Shown here in pieces: positions 8,925 through 17,083 of a DNA stretch of 64,000 bases. Below the pieces are notes generated by a model. The model saw nothing but the letters and a program-made list of their open reading frames with translations, was not told the origin of the DNA and searched no databases. The DNA is taken from NCBI GenBank assembly GCA_000403335.2, contig KE159617.1, positions 911,757 to 975,756 on the forward strand. Direction: 5' to 3'. Position 1 is the first letter of the stretch. Every line of letters starts with the position of its first letter. Position numbers and translations under genes: made by a program. The DNA comes from Lachnospiraceae bacterium MD335. GTDB lineage: Bacteria; Bacillota; Clostridia; Lachnospirales; Lachnospiraceae.

Positions 8925-11900
8925 ATGCCGAAAAATCCGAATGTAAAAAAAGTAATGGTTATCGGTTCTGGTCCGATTGTGATCGGTCAGGCTGCCGAGT
9001 TTGACTATGCGGGAACGCAGGCGTGCCGTTCTTTAAAGGAAGAGGGCGTGGAGGTTGTCCTGGTCAACTCCAATCCTGCCACGATTATGACGGACAGGGA
9101 CATCGCGGACAAGGTGTATATCGAGCCTTTGACGGTTAAGGTTTTGGAACAGATTATCGAGAAAGAACAGCCCGACTCTATTTTGCCGACGCTTGGCGGA
9201 CAGGCGGGATTAAATCTCGGAATGGAGCTTGAGGAGAGCGGCTTTTTGGCGGCGCACAATGTGAAGCTTTTGGGCACGACTGCCGCTACGATTAAGAAGG
9301 CGGAGGACAGGCAGGAATTTAAGGATACAATGGAGAAAATCGGTGAGCCGTGCGCGGCGTCCCTTGTCGTGGAAAACGTGGAGGACGGCGTTGCATTTAC
9401 CAATACCATCGGCTATCCGGTTGTACTGCGTCCCGCCTATACGCTTGGCGGAAGCGGCGGTGGCATTGCGCACAACCAGGCGGAATTGGAAGAAATCCTG
9501 GAAAACGGCTTGCGGCTTTCGCGTGTGGGACAGGTGCTTGTGGAGCGCTGTATCGCGGGCTGGAAAGAGATTGAATATGAAGTAATGCGTGACAGTGCAG
9601 GTAACTGCATTACCGTATGTAATATGGAAAATATTGACCCCGTCGGCGTGCACACGGGCGACAGCATTGTGGTTGCGCCTTCGCAGACGCTCAGCGACAA
9701 GGAGTATCAGATGCTTCGGACTTCCGCGCTCAATATTATTTCGGAGCTGAATATTACGGGCGGCTGCAACGTGCAGTTTGCACTTCACCCGACAAGCTTT
9801 GAATACTGCGTGATTGAGGTTAATCCCAGGGTGAGCCGTTCGTCCGCGCTTGCGTCGAAGGCGACGGGCTATCCGATTGCAAAGGTTGCCGCCAAGATTG
9901 CGCTCGGGTATACGCTTGACGAGATTCAAAACGCGATTACCGGAAAGACGTATGCAAGCTTTGAACCTGCGCTTGATTATTGTGTGGTAAAAATGCCGAG
10001 GCTGCCGTTCGATAAATTTATCACGGCAAAGCGGACGCTGACCACGCAGATGAAGGCGACGGGCGAGGTGATGAGCATCTGCACCAACTTTGAGGGCGCG
10101 CTGATGAAGGCAATCCGTTCGCTGGAGCAGCATGTGGACTGTTTAAGAAGTTATGACTTTTCAGACCTTGATAAAGAAGCGCTTTTAAAACGTCTCGCAA
10201 GGGTGGACGACCAGCGTATTTATGTGATTGCGGAGGCGCTGCGCAAAGGCATCGACTATGATACGGTTTATGAAATTACGGGAGTGGACCGTTGGTTTAT
10301 CGATAAAATTGCCATTCTTGTTGAAATGGAGCACGCATTGGAAACACAGCCGCTTACTGCAGCGCTTTTAAAAGAAGCAAAGCGCATGGAATTTCCCGAC
10401 AATGTGATTGCAAGACTGACGGGAAGAAGCGAAGAAGAAATCAAAAAAATGCGTTACGACAACAATATCGTTGCGGCGTTTAAAATGGTTGACACCTGTG
10501 CGGCGGAGTTTGAGGCGAGCACGCCTTACTATTATTCGTGCTTTGACGGCGTGAATGAAGCGGTGGAGACCAACCCGCCAAAGAAGGTGCTGGTGCTCGG
10601 CTCCGGACCAATCCGCATCGGACAGGGGATTGAGTTTGATTACTGTTCGGTTCATGCGACATGGGCATTTTCCAAGGCTGGCTATGAGACGGTGATTATC
10701 AACAACAATCCTGAGACGGTAAGTACGGATTTTGACATTGCGGACAAGCTCTATTTTGAGCCGCTTACGCCGGAGGACGTGGAAAATATCGTAAGGCTGG
10801 AAAGGCCGGACGGCGCGGTGGTGCAGTTTGGCGGACAGACGGCGATTAAGCTGACGGAAAGCCTGATGAAGATGGGCGTTCCGATTTTGGGCACAAAGGC
10901 GGAGGATGTTGACGCGGCGGAGGACAGGGAGCTGTTTGACCGGATTTTGGAAGAAACAGAAATTCCGCGCGCGGCGGGCGGTACGGTCTATACTGCCGAG
11001 GAGGCGAAGGCGGTTGCGAACCGTTTGGGCTATCCGGTGCTGGTGCGTCCTTCCTATGTGCTTGGCGGACAGGGTATGCAGATTGCCATTTCCGACGAGG
11101 AAATTGAGGAGTTTATGGCGGTCATTAACCGGATTGCGCAGGATCATCCGATTCTTGTGGATAAATATCTTCAGGGAAAGGAGCTTGAGGTGGATGCGGT
11201 GTGTGACGGTACCGATATTTTAATCCCGGGAATTATGGAGCACATTGAGAGAACGGGTGTTCATTCCGGCGATTCGATTTCCGTTTATCCGGCGCATACA
11301 GTGAGCGATACGATTAAGGAGACGATTGCGGAATACACGAGGCGGCTTGCGAAGGCGCTCCATGTAAAGGGACTGATTAACATTCAGTTTATTGCGGTCG
11401 GAGAGGATGTTTATGTGATTGAGGTCAACCCGCGTTCGTCAAGAACCGTGCCGTATATCAGCAAGGTGACGGGCATTCCGATTGTGGATCTTGCAACGGA
11501 GGTGATCCTCGGGAAAACGATTCAAGAACTTGGCTATGAGGCGGGACTGCAAAAAGAAGCGGACTATGTGGCAGTGAAAATGCCGGTGTTCTCGTTTGAG
11601 AAAATCAGGGGTGCGGAGATTAGTCTCGGACCGGAAATGAAATCGACGGGCGAGTGTCTCGGAATTGCAAAGACTTTTAACGAAGCGATTTATAAAGCAT
11701 TTTTGGGCGCAGGTATTGATTTGCCAAAGCACAGGCAGATGATTATTACGGTAAAGGATGCCGACAAAGGCGAGGCGATTGAGGTCGGACGGCGTTTTGA
11801 GAAGCTTGGCTACAAGATTTATGCGACAAGGAGTACGGCAAAGGCGTTGAATGACGCAGGTGTGAAGGCACGCAAGGTCAACAAAATCAGTCAGGAGTCG

Positions 11901-12122
11901 CCGACCGTTATGGACTTGATTTTGGGACACCGCATTGACCTTGTGATTGACACGCCGACACAGGGGCGCGATAAGTCGAGGGACGGATTTCTAATCAGGA
12001 GAACGTCGATTGAGACGGGTGTGAATTGTCTGACGTCGCTTGACACGGCGAAGGCATTGGCGACGAGCCTGGAGAATAAAAATGATAATCCGCTGACGCT
12101 TGTCAATATTGCGGAATTGTAA
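8925..12122 (+). CDS. carB: carbamoyl-phosphate synthase large subunit, carA-linked copy
   Basis: ATP-grasp enzyme making carbamoyl phosphate from bicarbonate, two ATP and ammonia delivered by CarA. It has the duplicated ATP-grasp architecture: the first half starts VMVIGSGPIVIGQAAEFDY, the second half VLVLGSGPIRIGQGIEFDY (about residue 555), and a C-terminal MGS-like regulatory domain lies from about residue 935. I prefer ATG 8925 (MPKNPNVKKV) by family comparison. The AAAGGAG at 8905-8911 is 13 bases away, rather far, and ATG 8913 is only one base from it. A second full-length carB lies at 17084-20317 on the other strand. Confidence 0.96.
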   Translation: MPKNPNVKKVMVIGSGPIVIGQAAEFDYAGTQACRSLKEEGVEVVLVNSNPATIMTDRDIADKVYIEPLTVKVLEQIIEKEQPDSILPTLGGQAGLNLGMELEESGFLAAHNVKLLGTTAATIKKAEDRQEFKDTMEKIGEPCAASLVVENVEDGVAFTNTIGYPVVLRPAYTLGGSGGGIAHNQAELEEILENGLRLSRVGQVLVERCIAGWKEIEYEVMRDSAGNCITVCNMENIDPVGVHTGDSIVVAPSQTLSDKEYQMLRTSALNIISELNITGGCNVQFALHPTSFEYCVIEVNPRVSRSSALASKATGYPIAKVAAKIALGYTLDEIQNAITGKTYASFEPALDYCVVKMPRLPFDKFITAKRTLTTQMKATGEVMSICTNFEGALMKAIRSLEQHVDCLRSYDFSDLDKEALLKRLARVDDQRIYVIAEALRKGIDYDTVYEITGVDRWFIDKIAILVEMEHALETQPLTAALLKEAKRMEFPDNVIARLTGRSEEEIKKMRYDNNIVAAFKMVDTCAAEFEASTPYYYSCFDGVNEAVETNPPKKVLVLGSGPIRIGQGIEFDYCSVHATWAFSKAGYETVIINNNPETVSTDFDIADKLYFEPLTPEDVENIVRLERPDGAVVQFGGQTAIKLTESLMKMGVPILGTKAEDVDAAEDRELFDRILEETEIPRAAGGTVYTAEEAKAVANRLGYPVLVRPSYVLGGQGMQIAISDEEIEEFMAVINRIAQDHPILVDKYLQGKELEVDAVCDGTDILIPGIMEHIERTGVHSGDSISVYPAHTVSDTIKETIAEYTRRLAKALHVKGLINIQFIAVGEDVYVIEVNPRSSRTVPYISKVTGIPIVDLATEVILGKTIQELGYEAGLQKEADYVAVKMPVFSFEKIRGAEISLGPEMKSTGECLGIAKTFNEAIYKAFLGAGIDLPKHRQMIITVKDADKGEAIEVGRRFEKLGYKIYATRSTAKALNDAGVKARKVNKISQESPTVMDLILGHRIDLVIDTPTQGRDKSRDGFLIRRTSIETGVNCLTSLDTAKALATSLENKNDNPLTLVNIAEL

Positions 12123-12148
12123 AGGAATGTGTTATACTATAAAATAAT

Positions 12149-12207
12149 AGAAACTCCCTTCCGCACTAGGACGGAATTTCGTACTAGTACGAGACGGAGT
12201 TTCTTTT
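12149..12207 (+). terminator. branched intrinsic terminator after carB
   Basis: Outer stem AGAAACTCC (12149-12157) with GGAGTTTCT (12196-12204), followed by TTT. Inside are two further stems, TTCCG/CGGAA and the palindrome CGTACTAGTACG, giving a three-way folded structure. Confidence 0.75.
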
Positions 12208-12252
12208 GTAAATGGAAGCCGGAAGCCGACAATTGTAAGGGGATGGGGAAAC

Positions 12253-12930
12253 GTGGAAACCGTAAGAAACTTTCAAAAAGAACTGGATAAGCTGTTAGAC
12301 GGCATGGTGGAACGGCAGGAAGCCGGAAAGCGTCTTTTTCTGCATAGCTGCTGTGCACCTTGCAGCAGCTATGTGCTGGAGTATATTAGAACATATTTTC
12401 GAATAACGGTTTTCTACTATAACCCGAATATTTCTTTTGAGACGGAGTACCAAAAGCGCGTCGCGGAGCAGAAGCGCCTGATTAACGCATATAATGCGCA
12501 GGAAACAGGGTATCCTATAGACATCGTGGAGGGCGATTATGAGCCGCAGCGGTTCTACGACATTGCGAAGGGCCTGGAGGGCTGCCCAGAGGGTGGCGAG
12601 CGGTGCTTTTTGTGCTATGAGCTGCGGCTTCGGCGCACGGCAGAGTTGGCGAAAGCGGGCGGGTACGATTATTTTTGTACAACGCTTTCGATTAGTCCGT
12701 TGAAAAACGCGAAGAAATTAAATGAGATTGGTGAGCGGCTTGCGGAAGAATACCAGGTGTCGTGGCTTGCGTCGGATTTTAAGAAAAAGAACGGGTATAA
12801 ACGCTCTATCGAGCTTTCGACACAACATCAGCTGTACAGACAGGATTACTGCGGTTGTGTGTATTCCAAGGAAGAGCGGGAGCGTACAAAACAAAAAAAT
12901 GACACAGGTGTCATAAAAACAGAGTGTTAA
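12253..12930 (+). CDS. queH: epoxyqueuosine reductase QueH
   Basis: QueH (formerly DUF208) reduces epoxyqueuosine to queuosine in tRNA, replacing the cobalamin-dependent QueG. The metal-binding cysteines are visible as LHSCCAPCSSYVLEY near the N-terminus, with further cysteines in EGGERCFLCYELRL and YCGCVYS. LSISPLKNAKKLNEIG is also characteristic. The start is a GTG at 12253 preceded by GGGGATGGGG. Length of 225 is typical. argS follows after 62 bases and may be co-transcribed. No other queuosine genes are in the window. Confidence 0.93.
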   Translation: METVRNFQKELDKLLDGMVERQEAGKRLFLHSCCAPCSSYVLEYIRTYFRITVFYYNPNISFETEYQKRVAEQKRLINAYNAQETGYPIDIVEGDYEPQRFYDIAKGLEGCPEGGERCFLCYELRLRRTAELAKAGGYDYFCTTLSISPLKNAKKLNEIGERLAEEYQVSWLASDFKKKNGYKRSIELSTQHQLYRQDYCGCVYSKEERERTKQKNDTGVIKTEC

Positions 12931-12992
12931 ACATTAGAAGACAGAATGGAATAGAAAAAACAGGACGAAGTGGGTTAAGGAAGGAGAAGTCT

Positions 12993-14765
12993 ATGGAGAA
13001 ATTACTGGATTTGATTTCAAAGGAAATGATGAATGCGTTTGAGGCAGCAGGATATGCGCGTGAACTTGGAAAGGTTTCGCCCTCAAACCGTCCCGACCTC
13101 TGCGAGTATCAGTGCAACGGTGCGATGGCAGGCGCAAAGCAGTATCATAAGGCGCCGATTATGATTGCAAACGACGTGGCGGCAAAGCTTGCAGACAGCA
13201 GTGTCTTTGAAAAAGCAGAGGCAGTCGCGCCGGGATTTTTGAATTTAACGCTAAAAAACGAGTTTGTAGGCGAATATATCAAAGGCATGCGTGCGGAGGA
13301 AAAATACGGTTTGGAGGAACCAAAAAATCCTGTAAAAATCGTGATTGACTACGGCGGACCAAACATTGCAAAACCGCTTCATGTGGGACATCTGCGCCCC
13401 GCAATTATCGGTGAGAGCGTAAAGCGGATTGCGCGTTATGCGGGACACGATATTATCGGGGACATTCATCTTGGCGACTGGGGACAGCCGATGGGACTTG
13501 TCATCAACGAATTAAAGGTGCGTAAACCACAACTTGTTTATTTTGACGAGAGCTATACGGGGGAATATCCGAAGGAAGCGCCGTTTACGATTTCGGAGCT
13601 TGAGGAGATTTATCCCTATGCCAGCAAGCGTTCTAAAGAAGATGCGCAATATAAGGCGGCGGCAATGGAGTGTACCTTTAAGCTGCAAAACGGCGTAAGG
13701 GGATACAGGGCTTTATGGGATCATATTATTGCCATATCCGTCGTGGATTTGAAGAAGAACTATGAAAAACTGAATGTGGAGTTTGATTTGTGGAACGGCG
13801 AGTCAACCGTACATGATTTAATTCCGAAAATGGTCGCTTATATGAAAGAAGGCGGTTATGCACATATCAGCGAGGGCGCGCTTGTGGTTGATGTCAAGGA
13901 GGAAACGGACACTAAGGAAATGCCGCCCTGCATGATTTTGAAGTCGGACGGCGCGGCGCTCTACAATACGACAGACCTTGCGACGATTATGATGCGTATG
14001 GAGGTTGAAAAACCTGACAGGCTGATTTATGTGGTGGATAAGCGTCAGGAACTTTATTTCGAACAAGTATTTCGGTGCGCAAGAAAGACGAAACTTGTAA
14101 ATGATGATACACAGCTCAAGTTTTTAGGGTTCGGCACAATGAACGGCAAAGACGGAAAGCCGTTTAAGACGCGTGACGGCGGTGTGATGCGCTTGGAAAA
14201 TCTGATTAAAGAGATTAACGATGAAATGCTCAAAAAGATTACGGAAAACCGCGGCGTGGAGGACGAGGAAGCAAGGCAGACCGCGCAGGTGGTCGGCTTG
14301 GCGGCGCTCAAATACGGCGATTTGTCCAATCAGGCGAGTAAAGACTACATTTTTGACATTGACCGTTTTACCTCTTTTGAAGGCGACACCGGTCCGTATA
14401 TCCTTTACACGATTGTGCGAATCAAGTCCATTCTCGCAAAATATCAGGAAAACGGCGGCAATTTGGAGACCGTGCGTCCCAACATCAAAGCGCCTGTAAG
14501 CGACAGCGAAAAGCAGCTGATGCTCGCGCTTGCAAAATACAATGCAAGCATCGAGGCGGCATACGAGGAGACAGCGCCGTACAAGATTTGCGCGTATATC
14601 TATGACCTTGCCAATGCGTTCAACCATTTTTACCATGAAACAAAAATCATCGGTGAAGAGGACGAGGCGAAGAAGGCGGGGTGGATTGCGCTGCTTATGC
14701 TCACCCGTGACGTGCTTGAAACGGCAATTGATTTGCTCGGCTTTTCCGCACCGGAAAGAATGTAG
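12993..14765 (+). CDS. argS: arginyl-tRNA synthetase
   Basis: Class I aminoacyl-tRNA synthetase charging tRNA-Arg. It has the N-terminal Arg-tRNA synthetase additional domain (about residues 1-90), the HIGH-type motif as KPLHVGHLRPAIIG, and a degenerate KMSKS region as FKTRDGGVMRLENL, which is usual for ArgRS. The C-terminal DALR anticodon-binding domain ends at the conserved LLGFSAPERM. ATG 12993 lies 6 bases after AAGGAGAAG; further upstream starts would overlap queH. About 590 residues, a normal length. Confidence 0.96.
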   Translation: MEKLLDLISKEMMNAFEAAGYARELGKVSPSNRPDLCEYQCNGAMAGAKQYHKAPIMIANDVAAKLADSSVFEKAEAVAPGFLNLTLKNEFVGEYIKGMRAEEKYGLEEPKNPVKIVIDYGGPNIAKPLHVGHLRPAIIGESVKRIARYAGHDIIGDIHLGDWGQPMGLVINELKVRKPQLVYFDESYTGEYPKEAPFTISELEEIYPYASKRSKEDAQYKAAAMECTFKLQNGVRGYRALWDHIIAISVVDLKKNYEKLNVEFDLWNGESTVHDLIPKMVAYMKEGGYAHISEGALVVDVKEETDTKEMPPCMILKSDGAALYNTTDLATIMMRMEVEKPDRLIYVVDKRQELYFEQVFRCARKTKLVNDDTQLKFLGFGTMNGKDGKPFKTRDGGVMRLENLIKEINDEMLKKITENRGVEDEEARQTAQVVGLAALKYGDLSNQASKDYIFDIDRFTSFEGDTGPYILYTIVRIKSILAKYQENGGNLETVRPNIKAPVSDSEKQLMLALAKYNASIEAAYEETAPYKICAYIYDLANAFNHFYHETKIIGEEDEAKKAGWIALLMLTRDVLETAIDLLGFSAPERM

Positions 14766-14820
14766 CAAATACTGCGGATTTCGGCTTTACAAGCCGCGTG
14801 AAAAAACGCACTGCAGCGTA

Positions 14821-14960
14821 GTAACAGTTCAGCCTTATGGTATTCCGCGGGTAAAATCGCTCTGCGAGCGATTTTGCGAGTTGTGCAAGCGCCAAAATGC
14901 GACTTTGGAGCATTTTGTGTGCATCAGGCGTGACAGTGAAGCCGAAGGCTGAACTGTTAC
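14821..14960. repeat. 140-bp inverted-repeat element (family B)
   Basis: Perfect 16-base terminal inverted repeats: GTAACAGTTCAGCCTT (14821-14836) and its reverse complement (14945-14960). Inside are two further hairpins, AAAATCGC/GCGATTTT (14853-14875) and CAAAATGC/GCATTTTG (14893-14917). The right end also forms its own stem, GTGACAGT with ACTGTTAC. No coding capacity is apparent. A partial second copy is at the left window edge. It resembles a MITE or structured intergenic repeat. It occupies most of the gap between argS and the next promoter. Confidence 0.75.
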
Positions 14961-14989
14961 GGTGCGTAAGAAAATGCATTGGCAAATGA

Positions 14990-15018
14990 TAGACTTTGGT
15001 AAAATTTTGTGGTAAAAT
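14990..15018 (+). promoter_or_regulatory. promoter for the hydrogenase-like sensor
   Basis: TAGACT (14990-14995), 17-base spacer, TAAAAT (15013-15018), with an extended -10 TG at 15010-15011. Transcription would begin near 15025, about 30 bases before the start codon, which is preceded by GAAAGGATG. Confidence 0.6.
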
Positions 15019-15055
15019 AAACTATGACTAAAATTTAACGAAAGGATGAATTGCC

Positions 15056-17011
15056 ATGTACGGAGAACAAAAAGGCTTGGTGTTTACAAACGAGAAATGT
15101 ATCGGCTGCAACAAGTGTATATCCGTCTGTCCTGTTATTACCGCGAACAGAGCAATCAAAGCGGAGGACGGAAGTCAGCGGATTGAGGTAGACGGGGAAA
15201 AATGCATTGCCTGCGGCGCGTGCTTTGACGCATGTGAACACCATGCAAGAGATTTTGTGGATGATACGGATGAATTTTTTGCGGCGCTTTCGGCGGGCGA
15301 AAAAATATCGGTGCTGTGGGCGCCGGCATTTGCAGCGAATTATCCAAACGAGTACCAACAGATTCTCGGAGGCTTAAAGAAGCTGGGCGTAAACCGGATT
15401 ATCAGCGTCAGCTTCGGCGCGGACATCACGACATGGGGCTACATCAAGTATATTACGGAACATAAATTTACAGGCGGCATTTCCCAGCCGTGTCCCGCAA
15501 TTGTTAATTATATCGAACACTATATACCGGAACTGATACCGAAGCTTGTTCCAATCCAAAGTCCGCTGATGTGTGCGGCGATTTATGCGAAAAAGTATCT
15601 GAAGCTGCCGGACAAGCTTGCGTTTATCAGTCCGTGTATCGCAAAGCGTGATGAAATCAGGGATCCAAAAAACAAAGGCTATGTAAGCTACAATGTAACG
15701 TTTGACCATTTGGCAAGATATGCAAGGGAGCATGGCGTTAAGGCGACTCCTGCAAAGAATGAAATTGAGTACGGCTTAGGCTCGATTTATCCGATGCCGG
15801 GCGGTTTGAAGGAAAATGTGTACTGGTTCTGCGGTGAAGAGGTATTTATCCGTCAAATCGAGGGTGAAAAACATGCGTACCATTTCCTTGAGGATTATAA
15901 GAACAGAGTGCTTGGCGGTAAGGCGCTGCCGTTTATGGTTGACGCGCTCAACTGTGCGCAGGGCTGCATTTACGGCACCGGCGTAGAGGAGGAAAAGACA
16001 AAGAGCGATGACATTCTCTACGAGCTTCAGAAAATAAAGGCTGCAAGCAAATCGGCGCAAAGGAGCAGCGCGTGGGCGAGAAATGCGGCGCCGCAACAGC
16101 GTCTCAAAAATTTAAACCGGCAGTTTGCGCGGCTTGACATCAGTGACTTTATCCGCGAGTACACGGATAAGTCCAAAGGAAATGAAATACAGACGCCGAA
16201 TCAGGCGGAACTTAACGACATCTTTGCGGATATGAATAAAACAAAGAAGGAGCTTCAACATATTAACTGCAGCGCATGCGGCTACAATACCTGTACTGAT
16301 ATGGCGGCGGCAATCTATAACGGCTGCAACAACAAGGACAGCTGTGTACATTACATAAAGAGCGTTGTGGAAGAGGAGAACAGGCGCGTACAGGAAATTT
16401 CCGATGCGATGGAACGCAAAAACGAGGAAATTTCACAGAAAAATGAAGCGATTGCACGTATGGTAGCGGAGGCAAACGGAGAATTTGGTACACTGAATAT
16501 GTCGATTAGCGAGATGCTTGACGGCAACAATAACAGCGCGGAAGAAAGCACCAGCATCAGTATGGCAATGGCGGAGGTCATTGATTTCTGTGATGACATG
16601 AAGAAGTCTTTTGAGGAAATTCATGCGCTTTTGGAACAGCTTGGCGGGAACAATGAAAATATTACAAAGGTGGCATCCAAGACAAATCTTTTATCTTTGA
16701 ATGCGTCCATAGAGGCGGCAAGGGCAGGTGAAGTCGGAAAAGGCTTCGCGGTGGTTGCGCAGGAGATTAAGATGCTCAGTGATGTCAGCAAAGGCGCAGC
16801 GGATGACAGCAATAAAAATAAAGAAAGCATCGTTGCAGCGATGAACAGATTGATAGAAAATTCACAAAATCTGATGAAAGTAGTGGATGATGTGAATGAA
16901 CGAATTAACAATCTTGCGGCAAGCACACAGGAAATTGCGGCGTCCACAACGATTATCGGTGAAGTTGCTTCGGAGCTGCACAACAAGTTTGACAGGATTA
17001 GTGCATTATAA
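15056..17011 (+). CDS. soluble [FeFe]-hydrogenase-like sensor with methyl-accepting signalling domain
   Basis: A 651-residue fusion with four parts. (1) Two 4Fe-4S ferredoxin motifs, Cys 15/18/21/25 and 50/53/56/60. (2) An [FeFe]-hydrogenase large-subunit C-terminal domain, about 85-320; the H-cluster cysteine positions are kept as QPCPAI (C146), ISPCIAKRDE (C194) and NCAQGC (C300, C304). (3) A further Fe-S motif with Cys 405/408/413/424/430. (4) A methyl-accepting chemotaxis signalling domain, about 440-651, with the hairpin tip SLNASIEAARAGEVGKGF. No TM segment or signal peptide is seen, so it should be cytoplasmic. The layout fits the sensory (group C) hydrogenases, here with a chemoreceptor output. 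The ligand, perhaps H2 or redox state, is inferred. No che genes are nearby. Confidence 0.88.
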   Translation: MYGEQKGLVFTNEKCIGCNKCISVCPVITANRAIKAEDGSQRIEVDGEKCIACGACFDACEHHARDFVDDTDEFFAALSAGEKISVLWAPAFAANYPNEYQQILGGLKKLGVNRIISVSFGADITTWGYIKYITEHKFTGGISQPCPAIVNYIEHYIPELIPKLVPIQSPLMCAAIYAKKYLKLPDKLAFISPCIAKRDEIRDPKNKGYVSYNVTFDHLARYAREHGVKATPAKNEIEYGLGSIYPMPGGLKENVYWFCGEEVFIRQIEGEKHAYHFLEDYKNRVLGGKALPFMVDALNCAQGCIYGTGVEEEKTKSDDILYELQKIKAASKSAQRSSAWARNAAPQQRLKNLNRQFARLDISDFIREYTDKSKGNEIQTPNQAELNDIFADMNKTKKELQHINCSACGYNTCTDMAAAIYNGCNNKDSCVHYIKSVVEEENRRVQEISDAMERKNEEISQKNEAIARMVAEANGEFGTLNMSISEMLDGNNNSAEESTSISMAMAEVIDFCDDMKKSFEEIHALLEQLGGNNENITKVASKTNLLSLNASIEAARAGEVGKGFAVVAQEIKMLSDVSKGAADDSNKNKESIVAAMNRLIENSQNLMKVVDDVNERINNLAASTQEIAASTTIIGEVASELHNKFDRISAL

Positions 17012-17035
17012 AAAATAAACAATTGTGATGATAGT

Positions 17036-17080
17036 AAAAACGACTATGAAACGTGTCAGTTGCGTTTCATAGTCGTTTTT
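17036..17080. terminator. bidirectional terminator between the hydrogenase-like sensor and carB copy 2
   Basis: AAAAACGACTATGAAACG pairs with CGTTTCATAGTCGTTTTT around a 9-base loop. It has A-runs on the left and T-runs on the right, so it can act on both strands of these convergent genes. Confidence 0.9.
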
Positions 17081-17083
17081 TAC

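Noticed and set aside
9210-10133. Long minus-strand ORF inside carB
   Set aside because: Antisense to a certain gene, with Arg/His-rich composition typical of shadow frames.
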